A stretch of 64,000 bases of DNA from Lichenostomus cassidix (GCA_008360975.2 CM039183.1:76895850-76959849); one strand, 5' to 3'. Positions 24,301 through 38,060 are shown, numbered from the stretch's first letter. The notes: a model not told the origin generated them from the letters alone. Made by a program: numbers and translations.

Positions 24301-27300
24301 TGGATGTTTTTCCTGAGGTAAGACAGCCCCTATTCCTTTCCCTTTCCTCTTAGGATTTAAAGAACTCAGGCAAGAGCTCACTTCAAAGACAGCTAGGTGA
24401 GGAAACAGAGGGAATATCGACTTTTAAAGTAGCTTCTTGCCTCTATAGGATTAAGGAAGTTGGGTAGGTAGATAGTCACCTTGTCTTCCTCATAATTTCC
24501 ATCTTCTCATGAGCACTGAATACTTTTCTCCTCATTTCATCTCCTATCCCAACATACAATTCATCAGTCTCCTCAGAGGATGGTCCCCTGACACAGCAAA
24601 CACAGGGAGAAGGAAGAGAATGAGTAAAAAAGTCCCACAGGCCTCTCTGCAAGCTGGTTTGAGGCACCCTTGCCCTTCCTCTTCATCAGAGTTCCCCAGT
24701 GCACCTCCAGCTCCAGTGCAAGTGATGGACAGATGGTCAAGACACAGATAGACCAGAGCAGTGTCCCCAGGGAACAGGGCTGAGAGGGTTCATCTTTCCA
24801 CCATGACGGAAAACAGTAAGGGATGCATAGCTCAATGTGGTTACATCTGGCAAATGTTCTCGTCCCCTCTGATGGCAGCAATAGTTTTCTGTTGACATTA
24901 TTAAGAACCACAGCAGACTCCTGCTTCATTCATTGTGTTTGCTGACATTTCCATTTCTGTTGCATTCTTAGACTACCTTGTTTATTCATGTTTAGGACCC
25001 AGCCAGCGCCTGTCTTGCCAATTATCCATTCTCCATGACACATTCTACTTCTATTTTAGCTCAAGTGATTTGTATTTCATGATAAATTCCTAGTTTTTTG
25101 GTTAGCAGCTATCACATTTTTCTGCCTGCTACGGGTCAGTCTCCCACCATCCCAGAGTCCTGACTTGGGTAGCCCAGGTGTGTAACTCTTCCTGTGGGTG
25201 GAGAAATTTCCAAAATATTTGAGGCAGACAAGCACTTGCAATGAGTCCACTATGAGATTTGGACATCCTACGTTTGAGTCTTGTAATTCCTCCAGCCATC
25301 AGCTATCTTCAGAGGCTCAACAACCTGCCTACTGCCAGCTGTCCTCCTGTCTCTCATGCTGCTAGTCATAGAGCATGGGAGCTGTTGGAAGCAGCAATTT
25401 CAGGAAAATTGGAGAGGTCACCACGTGATTTTAGTCAGCCATTAGATGCTGCCTGGTTGCAGCTCAGCAAACTCTCTCTCACCTGCATTTCAGCAATGTC
25501 ACATCTCCTTTTGCATTGCCCACCACTGTGCGTAATTTCTGCAGTGTGTACAGGAGCATGCTGTGAGCAGGAGATAAACGCTTCATCCACACATGTGTTT
25601 GCTATAGCTTTAGGACTCACCACACTGTGTACTAACAAGAGATTTAAAAAATGAACATCAAATAGAAAGATGTGAAAACTGCCATCTGATCCAGAAAGGA
25701 AGGTTTAAGGTCTCCCTGCTCTTTCAGCCCCCAAAACAGCCTGAAAATTGACTGACCTTGCACTGTGTGTGTGTGTTAGTTAATAAACAGAGGCTCTGCT
25801 GGCCCAGGGAGGGAAGTGAGCTCTTGAGTATAGTTTCTCAGCTTGGAGATGGATTCCCGTCCTCACCTTCCAGAGGTACAAATCCAGCAGTAGCTGCATC
25901 TCAGGTGATGGTAGATGCTCTGACAAAACACTCTGGGTAATATTTTTCATAATATTTCCCTTCTCATACATCCCAAGACTGTATTTGCCTTTTCTTAATT
26001 ATAGCTTTTCATTAACTACTCATCCTTATTTCTCCATGACTGATTACCCCAGGTTCTTTCCCTGCACTGCTCTTGTCCGCTCATGGATACCCTGGTCTGT
26101 ATTTGCATCTGCAATTCTCTTAGCTGTGCTGAGCCTATACTTGTAATATTTCATTCCTTCCTGACAGCCCCCCTAATTCATCCAGGTCATTGCAGTAGAT
26201 CCTAGATTATTAATTGCTATTCCAGAGTGTAAGGTCATCTCTGTACTTACATTTCTTCTATTCCTTCCTATAGATTTCTCTCAAATATCTTAAGAGACAT
26301 CAGGATTCTGTGAAGCCTAGCCCTCAGGCAGGGATGGGGCATGGGGAAGGCAGAGGCAATAATAGTTATTGAGAGAGTCAATCAGACATTAAGGTTAGTG
26401 AAACCACTTTCACAGAGGTAGGATTGAGGAGATAAAAAGAGATACAGCAAGCTGAATACACAAAGGGTGTTCATCAGAACTATTCTGACCCTTACATAAA
26501 AAAATACATTTCATTGTCTTGACAAGAACAAAAATGTCAAAAAAGCTGCTGGTTGTGAAAGGTAGGTCTGGCCAGCCTTGGGGCTGCACAGTGCCAGCAG
26601 GTCCCAAAACACAGAATCAGGTTCTTGCCTTGGTGCTGTGATGAGCCCTGTCCCTCTGGGGAGGGATCACAGCTGAGCTCACCCCACAGAATAAATGGAG
26701 GGTGGGACAAAGCAGTGCTCCTGTGGGAGAGGCGAGGCTGGGACAGGGAGCAGGGATGGCAGCTCACAGTGAAATGCTCTCAGCCTGCCTGATGCTCGGC
26801 CAGAGCCACAGCCCCCACTCTGTGGTCAGCCCTGCTACAGTCATTGCAGGCAGCTGTAGCTGCTGCTCTCTCTTTTGCTTAATATTCCTCTTTGGCTTTC
26901 ATGTGAAGCTGATCACTGACCACCCATGGCCTTCTGACTCTCTGCCCTTTGCTGTGAGCAGCTCTTTTACTGTGTAAAGCCCTTTCTTGTTGCATAAATT
27001 TTCTGTAAGGGTCATGCAAGAGCAACCACAAGAGAGACCCAGGAAATCATGGTTTATGAATTTGAGGGAAGATATGGAGAAAATTGCAGTCAGTTGGCAC
27101 AGCTTAGGAAGGTGATTAGAGCAAAGAATAAAAGCCCCATGGAGCAAAAAGATTAAGATGGACAAGAAGCAGAAAAGCATGGAGAGGCATTGTTGTCCTC
27201 TGAGAGCATTCTGAGAGCAGGCACACCCTTGCCCAGTTGTTCAAGCTTTATCAATTTTATTGTGCCCTCAGACCCTCCCATCCTAGGGGCATCGGCTGGG

Positions 27301-28270
27301 AATTGAATCACTGCAAAGAGCTGAGAATATTTCTACAGCCAGAGCAGGTCATCTCTGACTGAAGCATTCTCACCAAACCCAGCCAAAAGCACCCAACAAA
27401 CTGAACTCAAATGTATAAAAGAGGTGTGAACAGGTCTCCTAAAGCCATCTGCTTCCACTCTCCCAAAGCCAACAGCCTTGTCTCCAAACAGGCAGTACTG
27501 TCCCCAGCCTTGTGTCTTGGCATGGGTGCCTCAATGCTTCCAATCACCAGTGCATCAGTCTACTTAGTTCTAGCCCTTAAAAACAAGGACTACAGAGCAA
27601 GTATCACCTCTTTTCTCCTGAGACCTGTCTGCCTGGGACACTGTCTGGAGCAGGCACCTGCAGCTTCTGTAAAATACTGGTTGAGGTCCACATGGTATGG
27701 GCTGTCAGAGCTGCAAAGGCTCCTGAAGCCACCAAGAGGTACATGCAGATTAGTGAAAGCCGACGTAGTGGCTGCCCTGGAGCTGAATAACTGCAGCTTC
27801 TGCTTAAATGAACTAATCGCTGCAGGGCCCTTCTAGGAAAGCTCATGCTAATTACATGTGTGCAGCTCATGATAGGACTTGTGTCCTAATGGAAGCTAGA
27901 CTTTCACTGCTGTGGTAGCTGTTTCCCACCTTTCCAGCTGTGTCTGTGCTGAAGGACAGGCTGGAGCAAGTGAGGAGCTTGCCTTACCTTGCCCAGGATT
28001 GAACAGAACTGGCATGTCAGAAGTGTTGAGGTTTCCTGTCATCCTGGGCACTGCTGCAGGGGTCACATATCAGTGATGCACTGGGAATGGTGGTCTAAGT
28101 GCTGCCTCAGCTTCCGCAGACTGCACTTTTGGGGATGGTGATGAATGGTGCTGAATAAACAGCATGTCCTTTATACAGGGCAGGATAGTGAACGCCTGAT
28201 GTGGAGGGGACACACAGAGCAGTGCTACAAAATGGAGCAGTTTGCTGTGCACTGAATGTTTTTTGATGGT

Positions 28271-28332
28271 TGAGGGCAAAACACCTGACTGTGACCTTCC
28301 CTGAGGGCAAACCACCTGACTGTGACCTTCCC
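28271..28332 (+). repeat. 31-bp tandem duplication
   Basis: Two adjacent 31-bp units beginning TGAGGGCAAA and ending GTGACCTTCCC differ at one base (A/C). The near-identity points to a recent duplication by slippage or unequal exchange. Confidence 0.95.
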
Positions 28333-31300
28333 AGCCATCTCAGGGCAGTGGTAGCTGACCTTTCCTGACTGCTCCACTGAGTGTCCAAAACTGAGAGCCT
28401 CTTTCGATTGTTTGTGCTGTGACAGTACCTGAAAGGCTGAGCCAGGTGGTGCTGTATGGCCTGGCACAAACACTGAGTCAGTGACATTTGTCACTTTGAG
28501 GAGCTGATGCAAGAGCCACCACATTGGTCATCACTGGGGCTGCTGTCTCTGCAGAGGAACCAGAGCCAAACCCTGATTCATCTTCTGAGCTATACGTGAA
28601 TGCTCAGCTTCAAACACACGCTTGACTCTTACACAAACCATCTGAGAGCAATCGGGCTGTGAAATTTTCCTTGTCCTCCACAAGAAGAAATATCCTGGTT
28701 AGTTACATATAGGGTATCCATGACTAGAAATAGATGTGTTCTTTCCTAACTGAAGGAGAGAGGAAGATATAAGACAGACCTAATTGCTGCCTAATAAACT
28801 TCATATTCAACCTTTTGCTTTCGCACTGATACAGTAACTGTATGCTCCTGCTCTCTATGAAGGATTTGGTTAGGTCCTTGTCTACCTTACTAAACAACTG
28901 ACTTTCCTGTATCTTGGTACATAGCAAGATACTCCTGTTTGCCATGGAGACCATCCCCTGCCTCATCTATCAAGATGAGATCCTCCTGCATGCAGAAGCA
29001 AGGAAACTTCCCCATCCTGTGGAGTGGCTGGGGGTCCCTGAGGCCATTACACTGCTCTGCTCCTAGTCAGCTTCCAGGGCAGCCCCTGGAGAGTATAAAC
29101 CATTGCACTGCCTGCTCTGCTGATGTCACTGGCTGGCACCGGGGCTGTGGTGCTGGGGTGCATCTGTGTCTCAACAGAGGTTTGTCTCATTCATTCACCT
29201 TACAGGGGAGTTGCACATGATAATCTAAGGTGCAGGGCTGACTTTCTTTGCCAAGTTAATGCCCTCACCCTATGCCTCAGTTTACCCTTCCATTACACAG
29301 GGTGATCACACCTGCCTGTTTGCAGTCTGGCAAATGTTATCTTTTAGGCTTCTGAAAGGAGATAATAATTTATATGTCACAGGTTGGTAATACAGTTTCA
29401 AGCGTTCTCACCAGGAAAAGTGGCATTTGGGGAGTTAGGAAGAGCTGAGAATCCCTGCCGCATTGCTGTGCTCTTTTCCTTCCCATTGCAGTGATGCAAC
29501 TGAGGGTAAAACTTGGCAAGGGGAATTTAATAGTGAATTAAAGTGTAGGAGGCAAGGGAAAGAGGCTGAGGTTGTAGTGCAGCTAATATGCAATAGCCAG
29601 ACCTACCCAGGCTGGTGGATAATGAGTTTTCAGGATTATATGTGGCAGCAGAATGACTTGTTTTGAAGTGGAATTATTGAACTGATTATGGGCAAGTTCT
29701 TGTATCTACGTCCTGCAAATAAATAGTGCAAATAATGAGCAGCAAATAAGGCAAAACATAAACCAAGCCAGGAGAACAAGGAGACAAAGTATTATCTGTC
29801 AGAGAGAGACACAAATTGAAAAAAGGGAGTCATTAAGAGAAGGAGATAAATCTGGGGAGGGGGAAGAGTGACAAGGAAGAGAGACTGTTGCTGTAAAATG
29901 GGAAGCACTCATTTTTTTAATGCTGTGTATCCCCAACGAGCATCATAAAGACACCTGGGTGCTTTGGTATATCTGAGACTGTATGTGTCATGCCATGACA
30001 CTGCTGTATGCACCTTCCCTGGTCTGTATGTGCTGCTGCAAGCCTGGTGCATCCCTGTGAGTGATGAACTACTTTCATCAGTTCACACTAAATGTTGAGA
30101 ATTAGTTGAGCTATAAGCCATATTTCATGTTAGGTTACAAGGGAAAACAGTAGGAGATAGGATTTATGCTCTCTGTATAAATGAACTTCATAAGCTTTTC
30201 TTCGCAAGGGAAAAAGAAATTGTGTCTGATAAAGTTCTGCACTAAAAAAATTAAGAAAAAAGAACATTTCTAAAATGGGAAAAAAACAACTTTTGTTATC
30301 ACCGATGATTAATTGAATTGATGCGTAACTGTTGTTCCAGAGCAGTGGAGATTAGAAACAGTGACAGACTATGCCCTAGTGGTCCCAATTCTGCTATTAC
30401 CTGAAATTACAGTCCAAAGCAGACTGACTTGTGTGCCCCACAAATTCATAAAAATTCAAGAGCCACTCTCACCAGTCTACTTTTGATAAATTCTTCTTGA
30501 TTCAGTAACCTTTCTTAATGGAATTTCTCTCTCTCTTCCTCTCTTTTCTTTTACCTTTTATTTTTTTTCCACTTTGGTCCACACATTTATTATTATCCCT
30601 CCCACTCTCTTCTGTGGGAGTGCAGACCTCTGACTAAACGTCCATGTTATAATCTGTACAGGAATTTACTGACGGTGCATGACAGAAGGGACTTAAAGAA
30701 AATTATGCATTTCTCAGGTCTACCCTAGGGCACACAAATCAAAGTCTCCCCTGAACACTATATAGTAAAACTGAAAGTAGCTACACTTTATATGGAAATT
30801 AGATGATCCTATGATGTAACACAACTAAACGTATATCAAAATACAGTGACAATGAAGGTAGAAACTACTTTTTATTTAGTGAGGATACAGACCTCTATTT
30901 TGTTTTATTTCTCCTAATATATGCCTTTTTCTCCCATGATGAGAAAAAATCCCACTAGGAATATGCATTCTCTGGACAGGCTCTAAAGCCCGTGATTCTT
31001 TTTTCATTTTCATTTTGCTTTTAGGCCCCTTTTATTTTTTACTACCTTAGGAAAGGTATTTAGAATAAATCACACAGTAACAAATACCTTGATCTCCTAT
31101 GGACTGAATCAGAAGGGGAAGGGCATAATTGTGGGGCAGGGAGTAATATCTCATGGCACTTTTAGGGCAAGGGAACATATCTAATTTTGCTTTCTTTTCC
31201 TCTAGGTTCTCACTCGTTTTATAACAAAACCAAAACATAAAGCATAGTGATGTGATATCTTGTACATAAAGCCTGCTGGTTTTCCTCACAGTAGCTCCTT

Positions 31301-31708
31301 CCTGGGGGATGAGCCATTAACAGCAGAGCCCCTCCAGCTGCTGTTGTTGATGGCTGTGCAAAAGCAGCTGCCACATGCAGGCTCATTGCAGCTGGGACAT
31401 AGATCGTGCAACATCTGGGTTTGTGTCACTTCCCTCCAGGGTTTCTGCACACCTTTCATATTCCATTTTTTAAAATGAAATGGGGAACGGGGACTGGAGA
31501 GATCCACGTATGATTTGTGCACTGAAACAAGGCAAAGAGGGATGGAGAAGTTTCGGTGCCAAAACCAAACAGAAGAGTAGAACAGATAAAAGGAAGGTTG
31601 TGTTTATTCCACTAGTACTCCTGGATCAGCATTTGAAGAATTAACTTTCTGCATTATTTTGTATTGTCATTTTATAGCACGATAAATCAGCTCACTTCAA
31701 GGCAGCAT

Positions 31709-31723
31709 AAAAAAAAAAAAAAA
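31709..31723. repeat. Poly(A) tract, 15 bp
   Basis: A homopolymer run followed by GAGATAA. No retrocopy was recognised upstream. Confidence 0.85.
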
Positions 31724-32342
31724 GAGATAACGAAGTTCAGCATCCCTTGGGGCTCTCAGTTTTGATGAGCTGTTAGATTAACCCAAATGCTTTCCCACTT
31801 CCATGGGTGCGTGGGATCAGATTGCATCTTGCTGCACATCTGAGCAGAGTGCAATGATACAAGTCATTTCATCCATGAAGGCAACAGGATACCAAAATAG
31901 AATCAGGACAGAAGAAATAGCCAGAACACAAAGCATGATAGCTGAGCAGGTATGGGTTTGGGCTCCTATTTGGTGACAGCCCTTCCATATTTAAGTCTAT
32001 TAGTTTCTCCATGCCTCATTTACATAATCATACATTCAAAATGAAACTAGCTTATGAAAGGTAAATGATATTAAATATTGTAACCCACTCTAGTGCTGTG
32101 ATACCAAAGGCTATTTAAGACTATTATTACCAAAAAGGGGGGCATATTTTATACACAGTTTCCATTTGTGTCAGAGGACACCACATGGGGATATCAGACT
32201 TCAAAAGACCAACACGACAGTGGAAAAAATCATTTATGCTTTCTCCCAAAACATGTAGAGAAGTGGAAATCCGTTGAAGGCACAAATGGAACAAACAAAT
32301 CACTGGGACATCATTATCTATCTGCCTGCTACTTGCATATAT

Positions 32343-32362
32343 CATGGAAATATATTTCCATG
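32343..32362. repeat. Perfect 20-bp palindrome
   Basis: CATGGAAATATATTTCCATG is identical to its reverse complement with no spacer. Flanking TGCAT and ATGCA motifs extend it imperfectly. It could form a cruciform or bind a dimeric factor; neither is shown. Confidence 0.95.
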
Positions 32363-32499
32363 TGATGCAGGTGATAGCAGTGAATGACTCCCTGCTGGGG
32401 AGCTGAAGGCAAGGGATTATCTCTCTTTACTCATTCGACCACATAGGCTACTGGATCTAGTCTTGACCTCCCTGACACGTAGGAAAGGCACAGGTAAAT

Positions 32500-32645
32500 G
32501 GGAACAAATTCAGAGTGCCAGCAAAATGGTTAGGGACACTTGCCCCATGAGGATATGCTGAGGGATCTGTGCTTTTTCAGCCTGGAGAAGAGGCAGCTTT
32601 GGGGGGCTTAGGAGCCACCTACCAATGTGAGGAGCCCATCATGAT
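32500..32645 (+). mobile_element. CR1 LINE fragment
   Basis: The motifs occur in CR1 ORF2 order: GAACAAATTCAGAGTGCC, AAAATGGTTAGGGAC, CCCATGAGGATATGCTGAGG, TTTTTCAGCCTGGAGAAGAGG and GAGCCACCTACCAATG. The fragment begins and ends inside the element, so both 5' and 3' ends are missing. No open frame of length remains. Confidence 0.85.
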
Positions 32646-35049
32646 GATTCTGGTGTCCCATCCCACCTGAATGACTCCACCAGTCCAAATACCTCTATCT
32701 TTGCAGACAGTAAAGAAGGAAAGGCATAGTCATCTTCTGCAGAAAAGTATTTACATTTAACAAGGTAGCATATGTAGATGTAACAACTGGAAGCCCTGCC
32801 CCTACACTGTATAGTGTAAATATCTGAGGATATAGAATAAGACCTGTTCAGTGCCTGGGTCATATTTCTTAGAGGATGACATCTTTGAATTTCTTTTACA
32901 TGGCAGATGAGAAGATGTTTCCCCTTCAGTAGCACACACATTTTTAACAGACATCACAGGTGTCACTAAGAAATTGTTTTCGTACTGTGTTTTTAGTCTT
33001 CCTGTTTTGAACAGTACATAACCTGTCCTAGTGAAGAGAGAAAAAGGGCTCAGAGTTGAAAATGCCCGTAAAGCACTGCAGTGCCTAAATACTGCTGGCA
33101 TTATAATGTTATCATTCACACACGCAATGGTGTTAAGGAAGTCGAGGCAATAAAACAGAAATCAGAGGTGGTGCTTCTGTTAATGAAAAGGAAAATACAG
33201 GTACCACAGCAAGTCCCTGGCTGTGCCTCCTGTCTCCCAACCAGCTTAGTTCAGATGTATCTGCTGGGTTCTCAGAGGAAGAGGTATGGCAACAGAGGAA
33301 CCTGTTTTTCTGCATGGGAAAGGGAGAGGGCAGTCCATGTATCCATCCTGGGGTGACCAGCCTGTACAAAGGTGCTTGAGCTCAACTCTGGCAGCAATGC
33401 ATGACTCTCTGCAGTCCTCTACCTTCTCCTGCTAGCTCCACCAGGAGCATTAGCATTGTTAGAGCACACAAAGATATGGTCCTGATTTCTCTATGGCTCA
33501 AGCAGCAATGTTAATTCCAACATTATAGCAAATCTTTTCCCACTTCACAGGCTCCATGCCCACTACACACAACTAACACTGGCTTTGGGTATGTATCTTA
33601 CCCTCTGGGGGCTTCTCATGTATCCCCCTGCATATCTCTGTCTTACTAGTGCCACAGACAAGAGGGGAGGATTCACCCATGAATCTCCAGGCAGAGGCAC
33701 ATAAAGGGCTGTTACTTATCTCTTCCTTTTGTGTGAAAAAGGCTGTGCAGCAGTGCAGACAAAATCCCAGCTCAGCACTTGAAGGATCGCTGATTCTATC
33801 CTGCATCTCTATCAGCTGCAAAAGCTTTAGTGTCCTGCAGGATAAAACCATTCAAGAGGTATGCTTACAGTGCTCATTGTGCAGGCTAGATGTAGCTGGG
33901 CAGTCTATCATCCTCCCAGAAAATGGCCAGGACAGCAACTCTGACATCAGCTACCTTGGTGAACAGCACTCTGTAATACAGCAGATGAAATTCAGTTGCT
34001 TCCCAAAGAGCAAAGCATGGCAGATGCCTTCACCATCATGACTTGTGAAGAGTTATAAGCCATGAGCATGAGAAAGATTCAGCTCTCCTGCTTGGCCAAC
34101 AAAATAAAATACTTGCTATGGTTTGGGAAAGTAAGAGTGTCCTGGAATGGCACAGCCATAGTGGCTGCTCAGAGAAAGAGAGGTTGTCACGCAGCTTCTC
34201 TGCTGGCACTGCAATGCCAGCAGGACTCTTCTCCCTTGAGCGTGTATTTGAGGAGAGGAATGGGCTGCTAGGAGTGAGTGATGCTTGCCAGCTGAATCAT
34301 AGCTGTTGGTACAGAGAAGATTGATGGGAGGGCAGAGGGAGGTACATTCACCAGGAAACATGATCAGTTTTCTTTGGAAAGGAGTCCTTTACTATAGGAG
34401 GGGAAATTATAGCAAGAACAATGAGTAGAAGAGAATCCTGGACAAACTGCAACTGGAATATAGCATCCATCTGAATGAGAAATGGAAAAATAGATCACAC
34501 AAAGAGCAGAGCAGTAGAGAATAAAGTTTGGAGAAGATGTGAGGGTTTGCTTAAGGAAGGCAAGGAAAGGTGAAGGAGCTATAAAAGGGAATGGAGAATA
34601 TGGCTAGCTGCTGGAAGGCAATCAGGAAGCCTGTAGTGGGTCTTGGAGGTGAAATAGAGTGAAGAAAAAGACAAAAATAAAGGGCAGGTAGAAACAGAAA
34701 TGAAGATGTTGCTGCACCAAGTTTGCACAGGCTCTTGTGATGATGGTTACCCCAGTGCCTTTGTGCTGTGTTCCCTAAATCCTCCAGCCTGGGAGCACAG
34801 TACAGATGCCCACATTGGCCCTGCATGCACAGCTCTGCAGGAATTACAGACTATGCAGAATAGCTTCCTGGCCTCAGTTTTGCACCTCCCCAGTAAGTCC
34901 TGCTTACATATTGGCAGCCATGTGCTGTAGAGCCCAGGAGCCACTACCTAAAAGGCAATTATTTACTTAATGGTCATAAATTAATATCCAGCCCTTGGCG
35001 TCATCTGGCTCTTTAGTCTTTGGTGAGATGCTGTCTCTGTTTTCTTTTC
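32646..35049. other. Unique sequence, no gene recognised
   Basis: No repeat family or exon was recognised. The plus-strand frame at 33649-34041 (130 codons) is fairly polar but has no recognised motif and no convincing splice sites. Confidence 0.45.
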
Positions 35050-35069
35050 TTTTTTTTTTTTTTTTTTTT
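35050..35069. repeat. Poly(T) tract, 20 bp
   Basis: An uninterrupted T-run after a short TTTTC-rich lead. It could be the tail of a minus-strand retrocopy whose body would lie to the right (35070 onward), but no parent gene was recognised. Confidence 0.9.
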
Positions 35070-37243
35070 GCCTCCCAGTGCACACGAGATAGTGTGGAGC
35101 TGTTGATGTGTTTAGTACAAGTTTATCTTGAAGACATCTGCTAATGCCAAGGGAATAGTATGAACTCCCAGTGACCTGTAGAGCTTGCATTCCTAATTAG
35201 CTGAGAAATATTCCATAATCAGGGTATTGCCATTTCAATGGAGTCTAAAGATAGAAAGGTCGTGTTCTTGTCTGGGGTCAGGAATAATCACTTCTGACTA
35301 TATAGTTTCGTTCTGACCTAGAGTTAACCAGGTGCAAAGCTGGTAAGCAGCAGGACAAGATTGCACTGTCTCACACAGTACATCTACCCCGAGGGCTTGC
35401 CTTATGTTTTTCAGTCACATTTTTTCTTCCAACCTCTAACAAACATGTACAAACCCTTCAAGCATGACTGAGTAAGTGCTTTGAAAAAATGCTGGCTTTT
35501 ACGGCTGCTTTGCTGCAGGCCATCAGCCCCAAGAAGGTGCAACAAGCACAAAAAAGCTGAGAATGTGCCCCCCAGCTCACTCACACCACCCGCAGCACCT
35601 GCCAGCCCTTCTTGCCACTCACTCCCCATTTGCCTCCTGCCCACCTGTGCTTTTGGGTTTTGGGGTTTTTTGTTTTATTTTATTTGCCCCCTGCCTACCT
35701 GCCTTTTTTTATTCTCCGGAACAGCACTCAGCTTCTGCAACCACCCAGCCTCCTCTATCCACTGCACCACAGTGAGGAGTCAGAAGCTGATTTCTCTAAG
35801 GGCCTCTCACATGTGGACCTTCTCCACCACAGCAAGATTTTGGGCAGGAGTAACCCTGGCACAGGGAACCACTCCCAGGTTGCTTCAAACAACTGACTGT
35901 GGTGGAAGCATTTCAGTTTGGAGTTTGGTAATGTTGATTGTAGCTTCCCAGAGGAATGGCCTGGCTATCCCTGGTTTAAATACCCTATGAGTGCCTTCTG
36001 TGGTGCAAACATAGATAAATGTACAAATGTACTCAGAGGGGTGGGGGAAAGGCGAAGACGATATACCACAATATACCAATGGGATATACCATAACTGGAT
36101 GGATAGCATGTGTAGGAAAAAAATAAACAAATAGCCATAGACAGTAACAGCTGCTCATCCAGACTGCAGGCTGATTTGAAGGTGCTAATACCCTGCCTTA
36201 TCTTTCCATCTCTCCCAGCCTTCTCTCTGACTGGGCAATCTGTCACTACATCTCTACCCTGGAGCACATCAAAAACTGCAAATCTCTGTACCTATGCCTT
36301 GTTCCTTCCTCCAACTGAGTTGTTTCAGGCACAAATGTAGGTTAGAACATTTCTCATATGGCTAAGCATAAGTTTGTGTCTGGGGAAAGCACTCCACTCT
36401 GATTTTATGCCTTTGCTAGAGGGTTTCTCCCCACCTTCAGAACATCTATTTCTCAGCAGGGACTGAGAATTAGATTAAGTTTGTGTGATGGATCTGTATG
36501 GCTTCTCTACAGAGCAGGCACATAAACCTGAAAGCAGGGCATCATTGTGTGGTTACAGGAATGGGCTCCCAGACCAGAAAACAGTGGCACAAAAGCCAGG
36601 AAAAAAACAGGAAGAGTTCATCGAACACCAGAATAGTTCCCAGGAAGCTGTGTGTTGTCACTGTGGAAATTATAATTACACTTCAGTTAACACTTGAAGA
36701 TCAGTGTTTTCTTTTTGCCAGTGGTCAGGCTTCCTGATGTTACCTGCAGGATTTCTGCTCTGGATTAATAAATAGGATGACATGATCTCAGACAGATAGC
36801 TCTCTGCCCATCCTCCTCCTCTCAGCTATATGCAGTCCAAACTGTGAAATCCTTCTGGAAGCCCTTGAGAAATGTTCTTGCTTACTTAAAAAAAAAATCT
36901 ATTGTGAAACAAACAGAAAAAAAAAAGGAAGCATTGTTTGGTGAAATAAGTTACATTGTAAAAAAATCCCATTGGCAACCTCTGGGAAATCCAAAATGAC
37001 TCTTCATTTGTCCAAGGTCTGTGTCTCTTGGGCATGTTCCCTTACAGAGTGCATATGTTTGTGGATGCTCACTGTTATCTTTGTTGTTTTGTTTGCACAG
37101 GGAAATAGTGTCAACATTCCATTTTTTGGGTTGTCTGGAGGACAGTGAAACTGTGATGGGTGACTTAGTTCTTTCAGGAGTAGTATTCAAACAGTGATTA
37201 TTGGAGCTGAATAATTCAGAAAGTTTTCAGATAATCTTTGCTT
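35070..37243. other. Unique sequence, no gene recognised
   Basis: A proline/serine/cysteine-rich frame at 35481-35990 (169 codons) lies in pyrimidine-rich DNA, with two overlapping alternative frames open in the same stretch. This argues for composition rather than coding. A triplicated ATATACCA motif lies at about 36060-36092. Confidence 0.45.
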
Positions 37244-37373
37244 AGGTCCTGATCTTCCCAAGACAATGCTCATACTTCATTTTTTGCTGGCACAGTTACA
37301 CTGAATTAAATGGGAGCATGACAGCACATTTAAAGCTATGCCTATAATAAATCACCCTTCTGCATCAGGGCCT
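37244..37373. mobile_element. Possible ancient palindromic MITE
   Basis: The left end AGGTCCTGATC (37244-37254) and the reverse complement of the right end (37363-37373), AGGCCCTGATG, agree at 9 of 11 positions. Inside, CACAGTTACACTGAATTAAATGGGAG resembles the centre (ACACTGAAGTCAATGGGAG-like) of an old, roughly palindromic, non-autonomous element common in sauropsid genomes that begins with a GGCCTGATCC-type end. Length (130 bp), inverted ends and internal motif fit a miniature DNA transposon. The target-site duplication is not clear. The assignment comes from remembered sequence and should be treated as tentative. Confidence 0.4.
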
Positions 37374-37639
37374 CAATCACTGTATGTTAATAGATATTCA
37401 ATGGGGGGAAAAAAGAGTAAATAAGTTTGCTTTGGCCCCATTTAAATTCCTTTTGTTTTCAGTGATAGTTTGGAAAATAGCCCTTTGGTAACAAAATAAC
37501 AACGATAAAAAAAGGCAAGAGGAAAGAGGTTTTAAAGCCACATATGGAAGTTCTTCTGAAAACCCAGTTGTATGCTTGCATAAACAAGGATTCAGCTGAG
37601 GTATCTGCACAGTGTTCCTGTCAGGAAACAGCAGTGATG

Positions 37640-38060
37640 CATATGATTTATCAAAGCACTAGCAACTACATGCCGTGGATATTTGCTCTCAGTCCACAGT
37701 GTTAAAGATTAGAAAAGGTATCTGTTGAATTCATTTGAATACCAAATAGACCGGGGAATCACAATCTGTTCTCAGCTATTCAATGGACGAAAAAAGTAAT
37801 TTATTGAATGTATTAGTCTCTCAATTCTAGCAATTATTAGAGCAGAGTTAGAGATCTGAAGACAATAATTCCTGGCTCTATATATAATTTCTACAAGCAA
37901 CTGATAAGTGATGTTAGTGCATGTACTTCCTGGCTTCTGGCTCAGTCACAAGTAGCTCGTAACAAATCCTCCCCACTCCCCGTTCAGAGGCCGGCTGACA
38001 GTGCCCTCAGCCAAGCCCTGGTGTAAGGATTTCTAAGATTAAAGCATGGGTTAGCTACAT
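37640..38060. other. Possible conserved non-coding block
   Basis: Repeat-free AT-rich sequence with short homeodomain-like and TATATATAATTT motifs and no open frame of note. This type of composition often marks conserved non-coding DNA in vertebrates, but no conservation can be judged here. Confidence 0.18.

Larger units (their letters stand above)
19161..32342. other. Mostly unique sequence, no gene recognised
   Basis: About 13 kb without a recognised gene, RNA gene or mobile element. It contains small duplications (19743-19785, 21274-21317, 28271-28332), a 15-bp A-run at 31709-31723, and some protein-like open frames (20965-21261, 27411-27836) that match no family I know. Sequence around 26000-26290 is faintly CR1-like but not enough to call. 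Confidence 0.45.

Noticed and set aside
26000..26290. Faint CR1-like wording (AATTCATCCAGGTCATTG)
   Set aside because: Only one short motif matches and the surrounding order does not follow CR1.
35481..35990. 169-codon open frame
   Set aside because: Pyrimidine-rich DNA with two overlapping alternative frames open in the same place; no family motif or splice structure.
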